Assembly: GCF_001436225.1 (NCBI RefSeq)
Contig: NZ_AYYO01000022.1
Span: 1 to 64,000 of the forward strand
Direction: 5' to 3'
From: Lacticaseibacillus sharpeae JCM 1186 = DSM 20505
GTDB taxonomy: Bacteria > Bacillota > Bacilli > Lactobacillales > Lactobacillaceae
DNA length: 64,000 nt
In this document: positions 51,191 through 60,936 of the stretch, piece by piece
Numbering within the stretch: position 1 is the first letter of the stretch
Layout of the letters: each line of letters begins with the position of its first letter
The notes under the pieces: model-generated
The model's input: the letters and a program-made list of their open reading frames with translations, nothing else
Told to the model about the DNA's origin: nothing
Database searches by the model: none
Position numbers and translations under genes: made by a program

Positions 51191-53524
51191 ATGCTAGAAC
51201 TGAAGCACATTAAAAAGTACTACCAGGTCGGCGACACGCTGACCAAGGCCCAAGACGACGTTTCCGTTGCGTTCCGCAAGCAGGAGTTCGTGGCCATCCT
51301 GGGGCCAAGTGGTTCCGGGAAGACGACCATGCTCAACATCATCGGGGGTCTGGACCGTTACGATTCTGGGGATCTGCTGATTAAGGGCAAGTCCACCAAG
51401 ACGTTCAAGGATTCTGACTGGGATGCATACCGGAACAATTCCGTCGGCTTTATTTTCCAGTCCTACAACATCATCACCCACCTGTCGATTATCGATAACG
51501 TCGAAATGGGGATGACGCTGTCTGGGGTCGATGCGGCCACCAAGCGCAAGAAAGCCGAAGACGCGCTGATCCGCGTTGGGCTCAAGGAACACATGCACAA
51601 GAAGCCAACCCAGCTGTCTGGGGGCCAGATGCAGCGGGTGGCGATTGCCCGGGCGATTGCCAACGACCCTGAGATTCTGCTCGCCGATGAACCAACTGGG
51701 GCGCTGGATTCCGAGACCTCGCAGGAAATCATGAAGTTGATCAAGGAATTGTCCAAGGAACGCCTGGTCATCATGGTAACGCACAACCCTGATTTGGCGT
51801 ACCAGTACGCGGACCGCATCATCAAGTTCGCCGACGGGCAGATTCAAGACGATTCCCACCCCCACGTTGAAGGGGACAAGGAAGACGACTTCAAGCTCAA
51901 ACGCACCAAGATGAGTTACATCACCGCGCTGCGTTTGTCCTTCAACAACATCCGCACCAAGAAGGGGCGGACGTTCTTGACGATGTTCGCTTCCAGTATC
52001 GGGATTATCGGGATTGCCATCGTGCTCGCGCTGTCCAACGGGTTCCAGAAGCAGATCGACAAGACGCAGGCCGAAACCCTGTCGACCATGCCCGTCACCA
52101 TTAGTCCGGTGGGCACCGATACGAGTGCGGCGATGGAATCCACCAGTCGCAGCAAGAGCTTTAGCAAAAACAAGTACGTCACGGCCGAGACCAGTGCGGC
52201 GGACAAGGCCCAGCACGTTAACAAGCTGAACACCAAGTACCTGAATTACGTGAACGGAATGAGCAAGACGCTCGCCAAGAACATTGCGGTGACGTACGGG
52301 ACGGGGATGAACCTCGTGCGTGATGCGAACGGCAAGTACCAGACCGTTAAGTTCAGTAACGCAAACCCTGATTCCAACACGACGGATACCTCCGCAATGA
52401 TGGCGGCGGCAACCGGGGTCGGCGGTAGTGTTTACCCCATCGACCGCAACGGGAACCAGAGTTTCCTGAAGAAGAACTACAAGGTCTTGAACGGGGCATA
52501 CCCTACCAAGGACACCGACATTGTGCTCGTGGTTGACCGCGACAACGTGGTGAACATCAACGCGCTCAAGAACCTGGGCTTCAAGGTTAAAGAAAACCAG
52601 AAGTTCGACTACAGCAAGCTCGTCGGCAAGACCGTCAAGCTCGTCACCAACAACGATTACTACACCAAGCTGCCAACCGGGAACTTCATGCCGGGGACGG
52701 ACTACAAGGCGATGGCTGGTAAGTCTAACACCAAGACACTGACCATTACTGCGGTTGTCCGCGTACGTTCCAAGAAGAGCGACGGACTGCTGGCTAGCGG
52801 GATTGCGTACAGTGACCAGCTGACCAAGACGGTGCTGAACGAGAACAAGAACTCCGCCATCGTGAAGGCACAGAAGGCCACCAATAAGAACGTGATGACG
52901 GGTGAAACGATGGATGCAACGACTGCTTCCAGCATGCTCACCGTACTCGGCGGCTCCAAGACGCCAAGCTCCATCCAGATTTACCCAACTAATTTCAAGG
53001 ACAAGGACAAGGTGCTCGATTACCTCGACAAGTTCAACAAGGGTAAGTCCAAGAAGGATAAGGTCATTTACACCGACATGGCCGGAACCGTGTCCGACAT
53101 GACCGGGGGCCTGATGGACGCAATCACCTACGTGCTGGTCGCCTTTGCCGGGATTTCCCTGGTTACCTCCATGATCATGATTGCCATCATCACCTACACC
53201 TCCGTGCTTGAACGGACGAAGGAAATCGGGGTGCTCAAGGCGCTTGGTGCCCGGAAGAAGGACATCACCCGCGTGTTCGACGCCGAAACCGCGATTCTCG
53301 GGGTTGGTGCCGGGGTGCTCGGGATTATCATCGCTTGGTTGTGCACGTTCCCAATCAACGCGGTGCTGCTCGGGATGACTGACCTCAGTAATGTTGCCGT
53401 CCTGAACCCAGTCCACGCGATTGTGCTGGTCATCATCAGTACCGTCCTCACCATTCTTGGTGGGCACGTGCCTGCACGGATGGCCGCGAAGAAGGACGCT
53501 GCTCAGGCATTGCGTGCTGAATAA
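51191..53524 (+). CDS. MacB-type ABC transporter (ATPase fused to FtsX-like permease)
   Basis: Protein of 777 residues. The ATPase is first (about 1-225): Walker [10 protein letters not shown] (38-46), signature LSGGQMQRV, Walker [13 protein letters not shown] and switch His in VTHNPD. A membrane segment follows at about 258-285, then an extracytoplasmic domain of about 350 residues, then three membrane segments in the FtsX domain (about 635-775). In Firmicutes such proteins export peptides or protect against antimicrobial peptides. ATG 51191 behind GGGGAGG. Codon use looks like a well-expressed gene. Controlled by the divergent MarR. Confidence 0.9.
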   Translation: MLELKHIKKYYQVGDTLTKAQDDVSVAFRKQEFVAILGPSGSGKTTMLNIIGGLDRYDSGDLLIKGKSTKTFKDSDWDAYRNNSVGFIFQSYNIITHLSIIDNVEMGMTLSGVDAATKRKKAEDALIRVGLKEHMHKKPTQLSGGQMQRVAIARAIANDPEILLADEPTGALDSETSQEIMKLIKELSKERLVIMVTHNPDLAYQYADRIIKFADGQIQDDSHPHVEGDKEDDFKLKRTKMSYITALRLSFNNIRTKKGRTFLTMFASSIGIIGIAIVLALSNGFQKQIDKTQAETLSTMPVTISPVGTDTSAAMESTSRSKSFSKNKYVTAETSAADKAQHVNKLNTKYLNYVNGMSKTLAKNIAVTYGTGMNLVRDANGKYQTVKFSNANPDSNTTDTSAMMAAATGVGGSVYPIDRNGNQSFLKKNYKVLNGAYPTKDTDIVLVVDRDNVVNINALKNLGFKVKENQKFDYSKLVGKTVKLVTNNDYYTKLPTGNFMPGTDYKAMAGKSNTKTLTITAVVRVRSKKSDGLLASGIAYSDQLTKTVLNENKNSAIVKAQKATNKNVMTGETMDATTASSMLTVLGGSKTPSSIQIYPTNFKDKDKVLDYLDKFNKGKSKKDKVIYTDMAGTVSDMTGGLMDAITYVLVAFAGISLVTSMIMIAIITYTSVLERTKEIGVLKALGARKKDITRVFDAETAILGVGAGVLGIIIAWLCTFPINAVLLGMTDLSNVAVLNPVHAIVLVIISTVLTILGGHVPARMAAKKDAAQALRAE

Positions 53525-53541
53525 CCGAATATGTTTGCGAT

Positions 53542-53575
53542 AAGGCGCGTCGTCCATGGTGGTGACGCGCCTTTT
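53542..53575 (+). terminator. Terminator after the MacB-like gene
   Basis: 10-bp stem AAGGCGCGTC / GACGCGCCTT and T-run. Confidence 0.88.
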
Positions 53576-53732
53576 GCGTGTTCGGTTTCTGCGCGCCGGT
53601 CACACTTTTGCCTGATTTTCTTCGTGCACCGTTCACGGTTTGCACACAACTTATCCGTATAGTGAACTCATACGGGGTGCACCGAGTTACGCGGAAGCTG
53701 CACCCATAATCTGTAGTTAGGTGGTAGAAAAA

Positions 53733-54278
53733 TTGAGTGGTAGTACGTTATGGTTCGGTATTTTTTTCATTGTGGTTTTGATTTTGGCCCTAATTCTCGG
53801 CACGATTAGCACTTCACGGCAGCAACTCATCGCCAAGACCAAGTTCGACCTGGATGACGTCGGCTTGAAGGACCGGGCGAAACTCATCGCGCAGTACTTC
53901 AGTCCGCGGACCGGGAAGCTGCGGTCTGCTTCCGGGTTGTTCGCGGTTGTCTTCGTCATCGGGGCGGTCGCGTCCTGGTTTACGGCCAGCAGCGCGGACT
54001 ATCCTGATCCAACCTGGGTTTACCTCGCTGTGTTTGTCCTGATTGTGGGGGCGCTCGGCACGCTCGCTACTGATGGCCTCGTGATTTACGTGCAAAACAA
54101 GATGACAGCTGATTATCAGCAGCAGGTTAAGGACGGCAAGAAGAACGAACTGCAGTTCATGCCCGCCGACGCCAAGGCGGTGGAACGCAGCTGGATGATT
54201 CGCGGTGCAGCTTACGTGGCCTTGCTCGGGCTCGTGTGGATTGGCGTAAACTTGGCGCTGTCGACGGTGCTGATTTAA
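53733..54278 (+). CDS. Membrane protein of unknown function
   Basis: Protein of 181 residues with four hydrophobic segments (about 4-25, 70-90, 100-122 and 155-178) and a basic cytoplasmic part between. No known family recognised. The frame extends to GTG 53721, but TTG 53733 is about 8 bases after AGGTGG and fits better. A terminator follows, so it is a single-gene unit. Confidence 0.72.
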   Translation: MSGSTLWFGIFFIVVLILALILGTISTSRQQLIAKTKFDLDDVGLKDRAKLIAQYFSPRTGKLRSASGLFAVVFVIGAVASWFTASSADYPDPTWVYLAVFVLIVGALGTLATDGLVIYVQNKMTADYQQQVKDGKKNELQFMPADAKAVERSWMIRGAAYVALLGLVWIGVNLALSTVLI

Positions 54279-54285
54279 CGGAGAA

Positions 54286-54314
54286 AATCTCGGATCCTTT
54301 TCCGGGATTTTTTT
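54286..54314 (+). terminator. Terminator
   Basis: 9-bp stem AATCTCGGA / TCCGGGATT with a 6-base loop and a run of T. Confidence 0.85.
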
Positions 54315-54649
54315 AGTGGGCCAGCATGTGCGCCGCATAAATATGAAGAAATAATTCAGTTTGCCTTTAATCAGTTAAGTTATCGGAGACGGTGGATGCT
54401 TGGCATTAAGACAGGATGTTATCTTTTAATAAGAACACTGGGAGAAAGTAAGTGGATTTGAACGGCGAATTTTAATGAAAGCGGAATTTATTTTGTAATA
54501 TTTTTGAAACGCTTGAACTGTTGACTTACAGATGGTACCTTAACCATCGAAGTTTAGGGTTACTTGCTGGGATTGCTTTAGTGGTCGGCTGGTAACGTGA
54601 GTGTATGATTTCTAAAATAAATGAATTATTTAATCAGGGGGAATTTCTT
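54315..54649 (+). promoter_or_regulatory. Non-coding region before the WxL cluster
   Basis: About 335 AT-rich bases with no gene. A TTGACT at 54521-54526 could be a -35 but no good -10 follows at 17 bases; a short dyad GATGGT / ACCATC lies at 54531-54548. Presumably contains the promoter of the WxL cluster. Confidence 0.35.
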
Positions 54650-55219
54650 TTGAAACGAGTATTGAGTATTGCATTAGTTAGCGCAGTCGCAGCCGGAATC
54701 TTTGGGGCAAGTAACATGGTTAATGCTGACACGACGGACACGAGCACAAACACAGACACGACCGCAAACACAAGAGGTTCTGTAATGTTTACGCCAGGGA
54801 CGCTTAGTTTGTCGAACGTGACTACTGATGCAAAGTTTGCAGGTGCCAGTGTTCAAGACGTTTACACCAAGGGTCTGACCCAAACTGCTGACAATCAGAT
54901 GACAGCAACAGTAAGTGACTTTCTTGGTGCTGAAAACAGTGCTTGGACCATTACCATTGCGAAGGGTGCATGGGCAAAGACTGGTAGCGATGAAACCTCC
55001 TCTACCACTGCACTTGATTCAAGTGCTACGCTGACCGTTGGTTCTAAAGCGTTGACAACTGACGGTGTGAAGGTTACTGAAGGTACAGAAGGGACAAAAA
55101 CGATTGACCCTATGGATTTGAAATTGGACATTGCCAATAATACACTTCTTACCACCGGTACTTACACCAACACCCTCACATGGACCTTGGCTGATCCAGC
55201 CGACCCCAACCAACAATAG
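54650..55219 (+). CDS. WxL domain surface protein
   Basis: Secreted protein of 189 residues: signal peptide (about 1-27, ending VNA), Thr/Asp-rich linker and a C-terminal WxL domain with WTITIAKGAW in the middle and LTWTLADP at the end. WxL domains bind the cell wall (peptidoglycan) without covalent anchoring. Start TTG 54650, 8 bases after AGGGGG; the frame upstream to 54605 adds a hydrophilic piece in front of the signal peptide and is less likely. First gene of a Csc-type cluster with the DUF916 and LRR genes. Confidence 0.88.
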   Translation: MKRVLSIALVSAVAAGIFGASNMVNADTTDTSTNTDTTANTRGSVMFTPGTLSLSNVTTDAKFAGASVQDVYTKGLTQTADNQMTATVSDFLGAENSAWTITIAKGAWAKTGSDETSSTTALDSSATLTVGSKALTTDGVKVTEGTEGTKTIDPMDLKLDIANNTLLTTGTYTNTLTWTLADPADPNQQ

Positions 55220-55230
55220 GAATATAAACA

Positions 55231-56273
55231 ATGACAAAACATGCCAAAATATTACTGCCCCTTGCCGCATTCGCGCTGGCGCTGGCATTCATATTTCCGA
55301 TGAAAGTGCAGGCGGCGAGCCTGCCTTTTTCGGTTACGCCAGTCGTGTCGCACCTGCAGCGTGACAAGTCCGAGTCGTATTATGATGTGATTGTTAAACC
55401 GGGCACCAGCACCAAGTTGCAGGCGAAACTCGTGAATAACACGAACAAGGCCATTACGGTGAACGCTAAGGTGGCGACTGCCCAGACCAACGATTCGGGG
55501 ATGGTCGATTATACCGACCGCAAGACTGCTGACAGCACCCTGAAAACCAAGCTCACTGCAATCTTGACGGGGGCCAAGAAGGTTACCATCCCGGCGAAGG
55601 GGACAGTAACCTATACGGCAACGCTGGCCATGCCCGCGAATCACGGTGCCGGGATTACAGCCGGGGCGCTGATTTTCAGTCCGCAAACGACCAGCAAAAC
55701 GAAGAGTTCCGCCAACTTTGCCGTGAAGAATCAGTACCAGTACAGCATTGCCGTCGTTACCCGTAGCGTGGATTCAACGTGGTTGCCGCAGCTCGCTGTT
55801 GGCAAAACCAAGATTACGCAGTCTGAATACAAGAACGTCATTGCGCTGCCGCTACACAACACCAGTGCGACGTTCCTGAACCAACTGCGCGTCGAGGCCA
55901 AGGCGACCAACGAGACGACCGGTAAGCAGTACAAGCGCACGGTTGCGAACATGCAGATGGCGCCGAACTCGCACTTCGACTACATGTTACAGTTACCTAA
56001 GACTGCAGATGCGGGTACCTACAAGGTTACTGCTGTGGCATACTATGTGCAGGATGCTAACGGTGCTTACCGGGCGGCAGATGGCACCCGGTATCAGTAC
56101 CGCAAGCAGCTGAAGCAAACGGTGGTCCTTACGAAGAAGCAAGCCAAGCAGATGAACAAGACACTGCAGGCAACTAAGGGTGGCCTGCCGTGGTTTGTCT
56201 ATGCGGTGTCATTGCGGTGCTCGCAATCACCGTCGTTGGGCTCGTGGTCTTCATTATTCGGCGCAAGAAGTAA
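55231..56273 (+). pseudogene. DUF916/DUF3324 surface protein, frameshifted in the C-terminal anchor
   Basis: Secreted protein with signal peptide (about 1-28), DUF916 domain (about 30-150) and DUF3324 domain (about 155-305), normally anchored by one C-terminal membrane helix. Frame 1 holds to GGLPWFVYAV, then one base is missing near 56206-56208. One inserted base restores VIAVLAITVVGLVVFIIRRKK and a stop at 56271-56273. As it stands, the frame runs on to 56340 with a Ser/Arg-rich tail and no helix. The protein would then be secreted rather than anchored. True mutation or sequencing error cannot be told apart here. Starts ATG 55231 after AGGA, 11 bases after the WxL gene. Confidence 0.8.
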
Positions 56274-56332
56274 CAACAGTTCAGCAAACGCTGCAAAGTT
56301 TGCTGCGTCTTTAAGTGAAAGGAGGAACGCGT

Positions 56333-57895
56333 ATGCGTAAGGTTTTAGCAATGTTGCTGCTACTAGCCACAATCACATGCGGGTTCCTTTTTGCGCGTCC
56401 GCAGCAGGCCGCGGCGGCTGCGTATAGCGCCAACAAGCTGGTCGATTACAAGATTCCCACGGATGTGCTGCAAGTGCTGCTAGATAATAGTAGCTACGCG
56501 GATGGCCAAACCGCTGCGAATAAGGGCTTAACCCCGGCGACGGTGACAATCGGGGACATTGCGGACCTGACCACCATCAGCCTGGCGACGCGCACGCAAA
56601 ACGCCGATGGCACTTTCACTTCGGCCCCCAATGATACGGTGGCTGACTGGGTGAACAGTGCAACGGATAAGTCGTTGTACGATATTGATGCCAATGTCTA
56701 TAATCTGAACCTGGATGGGAAAGTTGATGCGAGTGACGGGCCCTTGGTGACGGAGAAGTTGGTCGTTAATGGGGGAACCGAGTATCCGCCATTCAACTTT
56801 CTGATGCAGATTATCGCGTCTGGGAGTATGGCCACTACGGTTGATTTGACCGGGGTGACGAGCAAAATTGCGGATAACGGGAACGCACAGATGTTGATGG
56901 CGCTCTTCCAGACAAACCGGCTGCCGAATTTGCAGACGCTGATTTTGAATAACGACAACTTGGGCAACTTGACGGATAACTGGATTCTCGCGTCCACGCT
57001 GCTCGGGGTGACTAGCTCACAGCGTGTAACCACGCTCAGTTTGGCGAACAACGGCATGACCAACTTCGCTGAAGGTAGTGCATACTCGATTTCGACTTAT
57101 CTGACGACACTGAACTTGGCCGGTAACGATATGACGAACATTTCCGGTACCCTGAACGCGATGCTTGCTGAAATCGTTAAGAATAACGGCAGCACCGATT
57201 TGAGTAGCGGGACTCTTGATGCCAATAACTGGAACACGCTGAACTATATCACGACATTGATTAACTCGAACTCCGGGACCATTGCGTTGAGTAATAATTC
57301 CGTTAACGCGATTGTCAGTGCTGGTACTGGTCAGTACTCGCAGTTCAACCTGAACGATGGCGCTGTGCTGACGTACCTGTCGCAGATGGATGACGCCTCA
57401 CTTAACGTGCTCAAGGATAACCCAAAATTAAGCGCGAGCACGATGACTGAAATTGATGATCAGATTAATGGTACGGGTTCAACCGCGGCCAACGAGCTGA
57501 CTGTCTCACAGGGGGTCGATTTTGGCAGTGGCACTATTGGGGCGCTGAACGAGGCACTGACCGCGACGGGGACGCTCAAGATTCAGGCAACGTTGGCCGC
57601 CGGGGCCAGCCTCACAGCCCAAGTTAGTGCTTGGACGGCTGGGGATGGGAGCTCGTTTGCGGGCGTATTAACCTTGCCCGCTGCGACCAACAACCTGTGG
57701 GAACGCACCAATTTGCAGGCAACGCCCACGGTTATTTACCCCAACAACTCGGATAACGCGGTGCAGATTGACCAGGAGCTGACGGGGATGTTACTGACCG
57801 TGCCGGCAGATGAGCAGGCCAAGGTGCGGGCGGAAAAGTACACGGCGCAAATCAAGTGGAACATTGAAGTGGGGACGAGCGCGACGCAAAAGTAA
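56333..57895 (+). CDS. LRR-like/WxL-type secreted surface protein
   Basis: Protein of 520 residues: signal peptide to about residue 29, a central region with leucine-rich-repeat-like segments (LPNLQTLILNNDNLGNL, VTTLSLANNGMTNFAE, LTTLNLAGNDMTNIS), and a C-terminal part ending in YTAQIKWNIEVGTS, which looks like the last strand of a WxL domain. ATG 56333 follows AAAGGAGG. The gene is in the same operon as the WxL and DUF916 genes; in such Csc clusters the proteins form a complex on the cell surface, thought to bind polysaccharide or matrix. The ligand is unknown. Confidence 0.8.
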   Translation: MRKVLAMLLLLATITCGFLFARPQQAAAAAYSANKLVDYKIPTDVLQVLLDNSSYADGQTAANKGLTPATVTIGDIADLTTISLATRTQNADGTFTSAPNDTVADWVNSATDKSLYDIDANVYNLNLDGKVDASDGPLVTEKLVVNGGTEYPPFNFLMQIIASGSMATTVDLTGVTSKIADNGNAQMLMALFQTNRLPNLQTLILNNDNLGNLTDNWILASTLLGVTSSQRVTTLSLANNGMTNFAEGSAYSISTYLTTLNLAGNDMTNISGTLNAMLAEIVKNNGSTDLSSGTLDANNWNTLNYITTLINSNSGTIALSNNSVNAIVSAGTGQYSQFNLNDGAVLTYLSQMDDASLNVLKDNPKLSASTMTEIDDQINGTGSTAANELTVSQGVDFGSGTIGALNEALTATGTLKIQATLAAGASLTAQVSAWTAGDGSSFAGVLTLPAATNNLWERTNLQATPTVIYPNNSDNAVQIDQELTGMLLTVPADEQAKVRAEKYTAQIKWNIEVGTSATQK

Positions 57896-58003
57896 CGGCT
57901 GCGTTGCGTTGCAGAATATGCACTACCACTAGACGTTGCCGTCCGCCTGCGCTACACTAAGACCAACGCAAATACTTAGGTCACTAAATAAAGGAGTGCA
58001 GAG

Positions 58004-58942
58004 ATGCTCGATTTAACGACGACAATTGGCAATTATACTTTTGCCAACCCCCTAATGAACGCCAGTGGGGTGAACTGTTTTGATAAGGACGAACTGGACG
58101 CGATGGTTGCCAGTGCGTCGGGATCCATGGTTACGAAGAGTGCGACGGTCAAGCCGCGGCCCGGGAATCCAGAGCCACGCTACGCCGACCTAACGCTTGG
58201 CAGCATTAATTCGATGGGGCTGCCGAACCTCGGGATTGATTACTACCTCGATTACGTGGCCACTTATCAAGCAGCACACCCTGCTGACGCTATTTTTATG
58301 TCCATCGTGGGTACAACCTTCGACGATAACATTGCGGTGGCGCACCGGATTCAAGACAGCGACTTTGCTGGCTTGACCGAAATTAACCTGAGCTGTCCGA
58401 ACGTGCCGGGCGAACCGCAGACGGCGTACGACCCCGCACAGACGGTCAAGATTCTGGACGCGTTGTTTAGCTTCTTCACCAAGCCCCTCGGCGTGAAGCT
58501 GCCCCCATTCTTCGATTTGGCCCAGTTCGACCAGATGGCTGCGATTTTGAACCGCTACCCACTGGCGTTCATCAACACGATGAACAGCATCGGTAACGGG
58601 CTCATGATTGACGCGGAGACCGACACCGCGCTGATCAAGCCCAAGGGTGGCTTCGGCGGGATTGGCGGCGCGTACGCCAAGCCGATTGCGCTGGCCAATG
58701 TGCGCGCATTCCGCCAGCGGCTGAATTCTAATATCCGTATCATCGGGACTGGTGGGGTGCACACCGGGCGCGACGTGTACGAGCTGATTCTGTGCGGCGC
58801 GGACATGGTGCAAGTCGGCACGGCGCTGCACCAGGAAGGCCCGCAGATTTTTGCCCGCCTGCTGACTGAACTGCAAGCCGAAATGACGCGGAAAGGGTAC
58901 ACGAACCTACCAGAATTCCGTGGCGCCTTGAAGACGCTGTAA
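58004..58942 (+). CDS. pyrD: Dihydroorotate dehydrogenase, class 1A (fumarate-dependent)
   Basis: Cytoplasmic FMN enzyme of 312 residues in pyrimidine synthesis, turning dihydroorotate into orotate. The catalytic Cys lies in [11 protein letters not shown] (about residue 131), FMN-binding segments include [11 protein letters not shown] and [21 protein letters not shown] (cited as [13 protein letters not shown]). Its length and the SINSMGLPN loop fit class 1A, which uses fumarate. AAGGAG precedes ATG 58004. The other pyr genes are not nearby. Confidence 0.92.
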   Translation: MLDLTTTIGNYTFANPLMNASGVNCFDKDELDAMVASASGSMVTKSATVKPRPGNPEPRYADLTLGSINSMGLPNLGIDYYLDYVATYQAAHPADAIFMSIVGTTFDDNIAVAHRIQDSDFAGLTEINLSCPNVPGEPQTAYDPAQTVKILDALFSFFTKPLGVKLPPFFDLAQFDQMAAILNRYPLAFINTMNSIGNGLMIDAETDTALIKPKGGFGGIGGAYAKPIALANVRAFRQRLNSNIRIIGTGGVHTGRDVYELILCGADMVQVGTALHQEGPQIFARLLTELQAEMTRKGYTNLPEFRGALKTL

Positions 58943-58954
58943 CCTAAAAACCAT

Positions 58955-59020
58955 GCAAGCCTCAGCCCTCAATTTTGCCGTTTTGTTCGGGGCAAAAATG
59001 TGGTCTGGGGCTTGCCTTTT
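58955..59020 (+). terminator. Compound terminator after pyrD
   Basis: Outer stem GCAAGCCTCAG... / ...TCTGGGGCTTGC with an inner stem TTTTGCC / GGCAAAA, then CTTTT. Its 3' side overlaps the recA -35 region. Confidence 0.75.
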
Positions 59021-59040
59021 GCAAACTAATGTTCGATAAT
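59012..59040 (+). promoter_or_regulatory. recA promoter with SOS (LexA) box
   Basis: TTGCCT (59012-59017), 17-base spacer, GATAAT (59035-59040). The spacer holds CAAAC-TAAT-GTTCG (59022-59035), one mismatch from the symmetrical CGAAC-N4-GTTCG LexA/DinR site. LexA bound here would cover the -10. Confidence 0.8.
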
Positions 59041-59071
59041 GGAAACATAGAAACGTAACAGGGGGCGCAAT

Positions 59072-60238
59072 ATGGCGACTAAGAGTACAAAGGGTGTTGA
59101 ACAGATTACTGACGCGGACGCGAAGAAGAAGGCGTTGGCGGAGGCACTCAAGAAGATCGAGAAGAATTATGGTTCCGGTGCGGTCATGCGCATGGGTGAG
59201 AAGAGTTCCATCGAGGTCGATGCCGTTTCGTCCGGGATTACGTCCCTGGACATTGCGCTCGGGGTTGGTGGCTTCCCCCGCGGCCGAATTATCGAAATCT
59301 ACGGACCTGAATCTTCAGGGAAGACTACCATTGCGCTGCACACTGTTGCCTCCGTTCAGGCACAAGGCGGCACGGCGGCTTACATCGACGCCGAAAACGC
59401 CATGGATCCGAAGTACGCCGCAGCACTGGGTGTTAACATCGACGAAATGCTTCTGTCCCAGCCAGATACCGGTGAAGAAGGCCTGCAGATTGCGGACGCC
59501 CTCGTCAGCTCTGGGGCCGTTGACGTGATTGTTGTGGACTCCGTTGCGGCGCTGGTCCCAAAGGCCGAAATCGACGGTGAAATCGGGGACTCCCACGTGG
59601 GGTTGCAGGCCCGGATGATGTCCCAGGCACTGCGGACACTCGCCGGGAAGGTCAGCAAGTCCAAGACCCTGCTGATTTTCATCAACCAACTGCGGGAAAA
59701 GGTCGGCATCATGTTCGGGAACCCCGAAACCACTCCAGGTGGTCGGGCCCTGAAGTTCTACTCCACCATCCGGCTTGATGTTCGGAAGAGTGGCCAGGTC
59801 AAGGACCATGACGTGGTGCTGGGTAACGGCATCAAGATTAAGGTCGTGAAGAACAAGGTTGCCCCTCCATTTAAGGTTGTGGAATCCACTATTTCCTTTG
59901 GTAAGGGTGTTGACCACTTCGCCGACTTGCTGAACTTGGCAACCGCGGACAAGGTCGACATCATCAAGAAGAGTGGTTCCTGGTACTCATACGGCGACAC
60001 CCGGATTGGGCAGGGTGCGGTGAACGCTGCTAACTACCTGCGGGACAACGAAGACGTTGCGGCCGAAGTCACCAAGAAGATTATGGATTACTACGTGCCT
60101 AAGGATGACGACGAAGCGAAGAAGGAAGCAGACAGTAAGAAGCCTGCTGCTGCGAAGAGCAAGACGCCCGTCCAGACCGAATTGACGCCAGAAGCAGATG
60201 ACGAGAAGCCACTGCCAAAGGGTATCACCCGGATTTAA
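59072..60238 (+). CDS. recA: Recombinase A
   Basis: Protein of 388 residues that forms filaments on single-stranded DNA, drives strand exchange and triggers LexA cleavage. Walker [10 protein letters not shown] and the segments [34 protein letters not shown] (cited in part as [16 protein letters not shown]) and GVDH are RecA signatures. The C-terminus has a Lys/Asp/Glu-rich tail. GGGGGC precedes ATG 59072. Expressed from the SOS-type promoter directly upstream and ended by a strong terminator. Confidence 0.97.
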   Translation: MATKSTKGVEQITDADAKKKALAEALKKIEKNYGSGAVMRMGEKSSIEVDAVSSGITSLDIALGVGGFPRGRIIEIYGPESSGKTTIALHTVASVQAQGGTAAYIDAENAMDPKYAAALGVNIDEMLLSQPDTGEEGLQIADALVSSGAVDVIVVDSVAALVPKAEIDGEIGDSHVGLQARMMSQALRTLAGKVSKSKTLLIFINQLREKVGIMFGNPETTPGGRALKFYSTIRLDVRKSGQVKDHDVVLGNGIKIKVVKNKVAPPFKVVESTISFGKGVDHFADLLNLATADKVDIIKKSGSWYSYGDTRIGQGAVNAANYLRDNEDVAAEVTKKIMDYYVPKDDDEAKKEADSKKPAAAKSKTPVQTELTPEADDEKPLPKGITRI

Positions 60239-60252
60239 GGCAATTAATGTGT

Positions 60253-60291
60253 AATAACACTGTCAGTTTAGCGCTGGCAGTGTTATTTTGT
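60253..60291 (+). terminator. recA terminator
   Basis: 14-bp stem AATAACACTGTCAG / CTGGCAGTGTTATT with a 7-base loop and TTTTG. Confidence 0.9.
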
Positions 60292-60327
60292 TTGTACTGA
60301 CTTTTTTGCTAAAGGGGGCAGCAACTA

Positions 60328-60858
60328 ATGAAAATCATGGTGATTGGCAATGCGGGGACGGGCAAATCGACCTTCACCCGCATGCTGGCCAAGGAGACTG
60401 GGTATCCAGTACTCGCACTTGATCAGGTGTGGCACGCAATGGATTACAGCGCGGCGGCAAAGGTGCAACTGGCGCAGGTCCAAAGCGACTTCATGGCGAC
60501 CAATGGGGACTGGATTATCGACGGTAACTACAGCGGCACGATGCCTGTGCGGCTGGCGCAAGCAGACGTCGTGGTGCTGCTGAAGTGTCCGCGCGTGGTC
60601 TCGATTGCCCGCGTGATTCGCCGTTCGCTGCGTTTTCGCCGCGACCCGGCAACGCGGCCGGACATGAACCCTGAGTTCAAGGAGCACTTCGACCGGGACT
60701 ACTTGGACTTCATGTTCTTCATCTGGGGTTATCCGCGCCGCTTCAAACAGCACACTGCACCGCTGCTCCAGGAATTTCACGGTCGCTACGGCATCATGAC
60801 TGCCCGGAACCAGCGGCAAAAGGCGGCACGCATGCGGCAGCTAATCGCGCTCGACTGA
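60328..60858 (+). CDS. P-loop kinase-like protein (FlaR/topology modulation type)
   Basis: Cytoplasmic NTP-binding protein of 176 residues with Walker A GNAGTGKST at 7-15, the segment WIIDGNYSGTM and a LID-like region rich in Arg (RVIRRSLRFRRD). It matches the family annotated as DNA topology modulation protein FlaR, close to adenylate kinase-like enzymes. The actual substrate is unknown. AGGGGGC precedes ATG 60328. Confidence 0.85.
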   Translation: MKIMVIGNAGTGKSTFTRMLAKETGYPVLALDQVWHAMDYSAAAKVQLAQVQSDFMATNGDWIIDGNYSGTMPVRLAQADVVVLLKCPRVVSIARVIRRSLRFRRDPATRPDMNPEFKEHFDRDYLDFMFFIWGYPRRFKQHTAPLLQEFHGRYGIMTARNQRQKAARMRQLIALD

Positions 60859-60936
60859 CACGCTGGCAGAAGCTACCCGCGCTGCTCGGTGCTGGTGGTA
60901 TACTAGCAACATCAAACAATTGAATCGGGGGAAATC

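Noticed and set aside
51194-53557. Very long minus-strand frame (787 codons) opposite the MacB-like gene
   Set aside because: The plus strand encodes all ABC transporter motifs. The opposite frame is open because of codon bias; its product is His/Val/Gly-rich low-complexity without family motifs.
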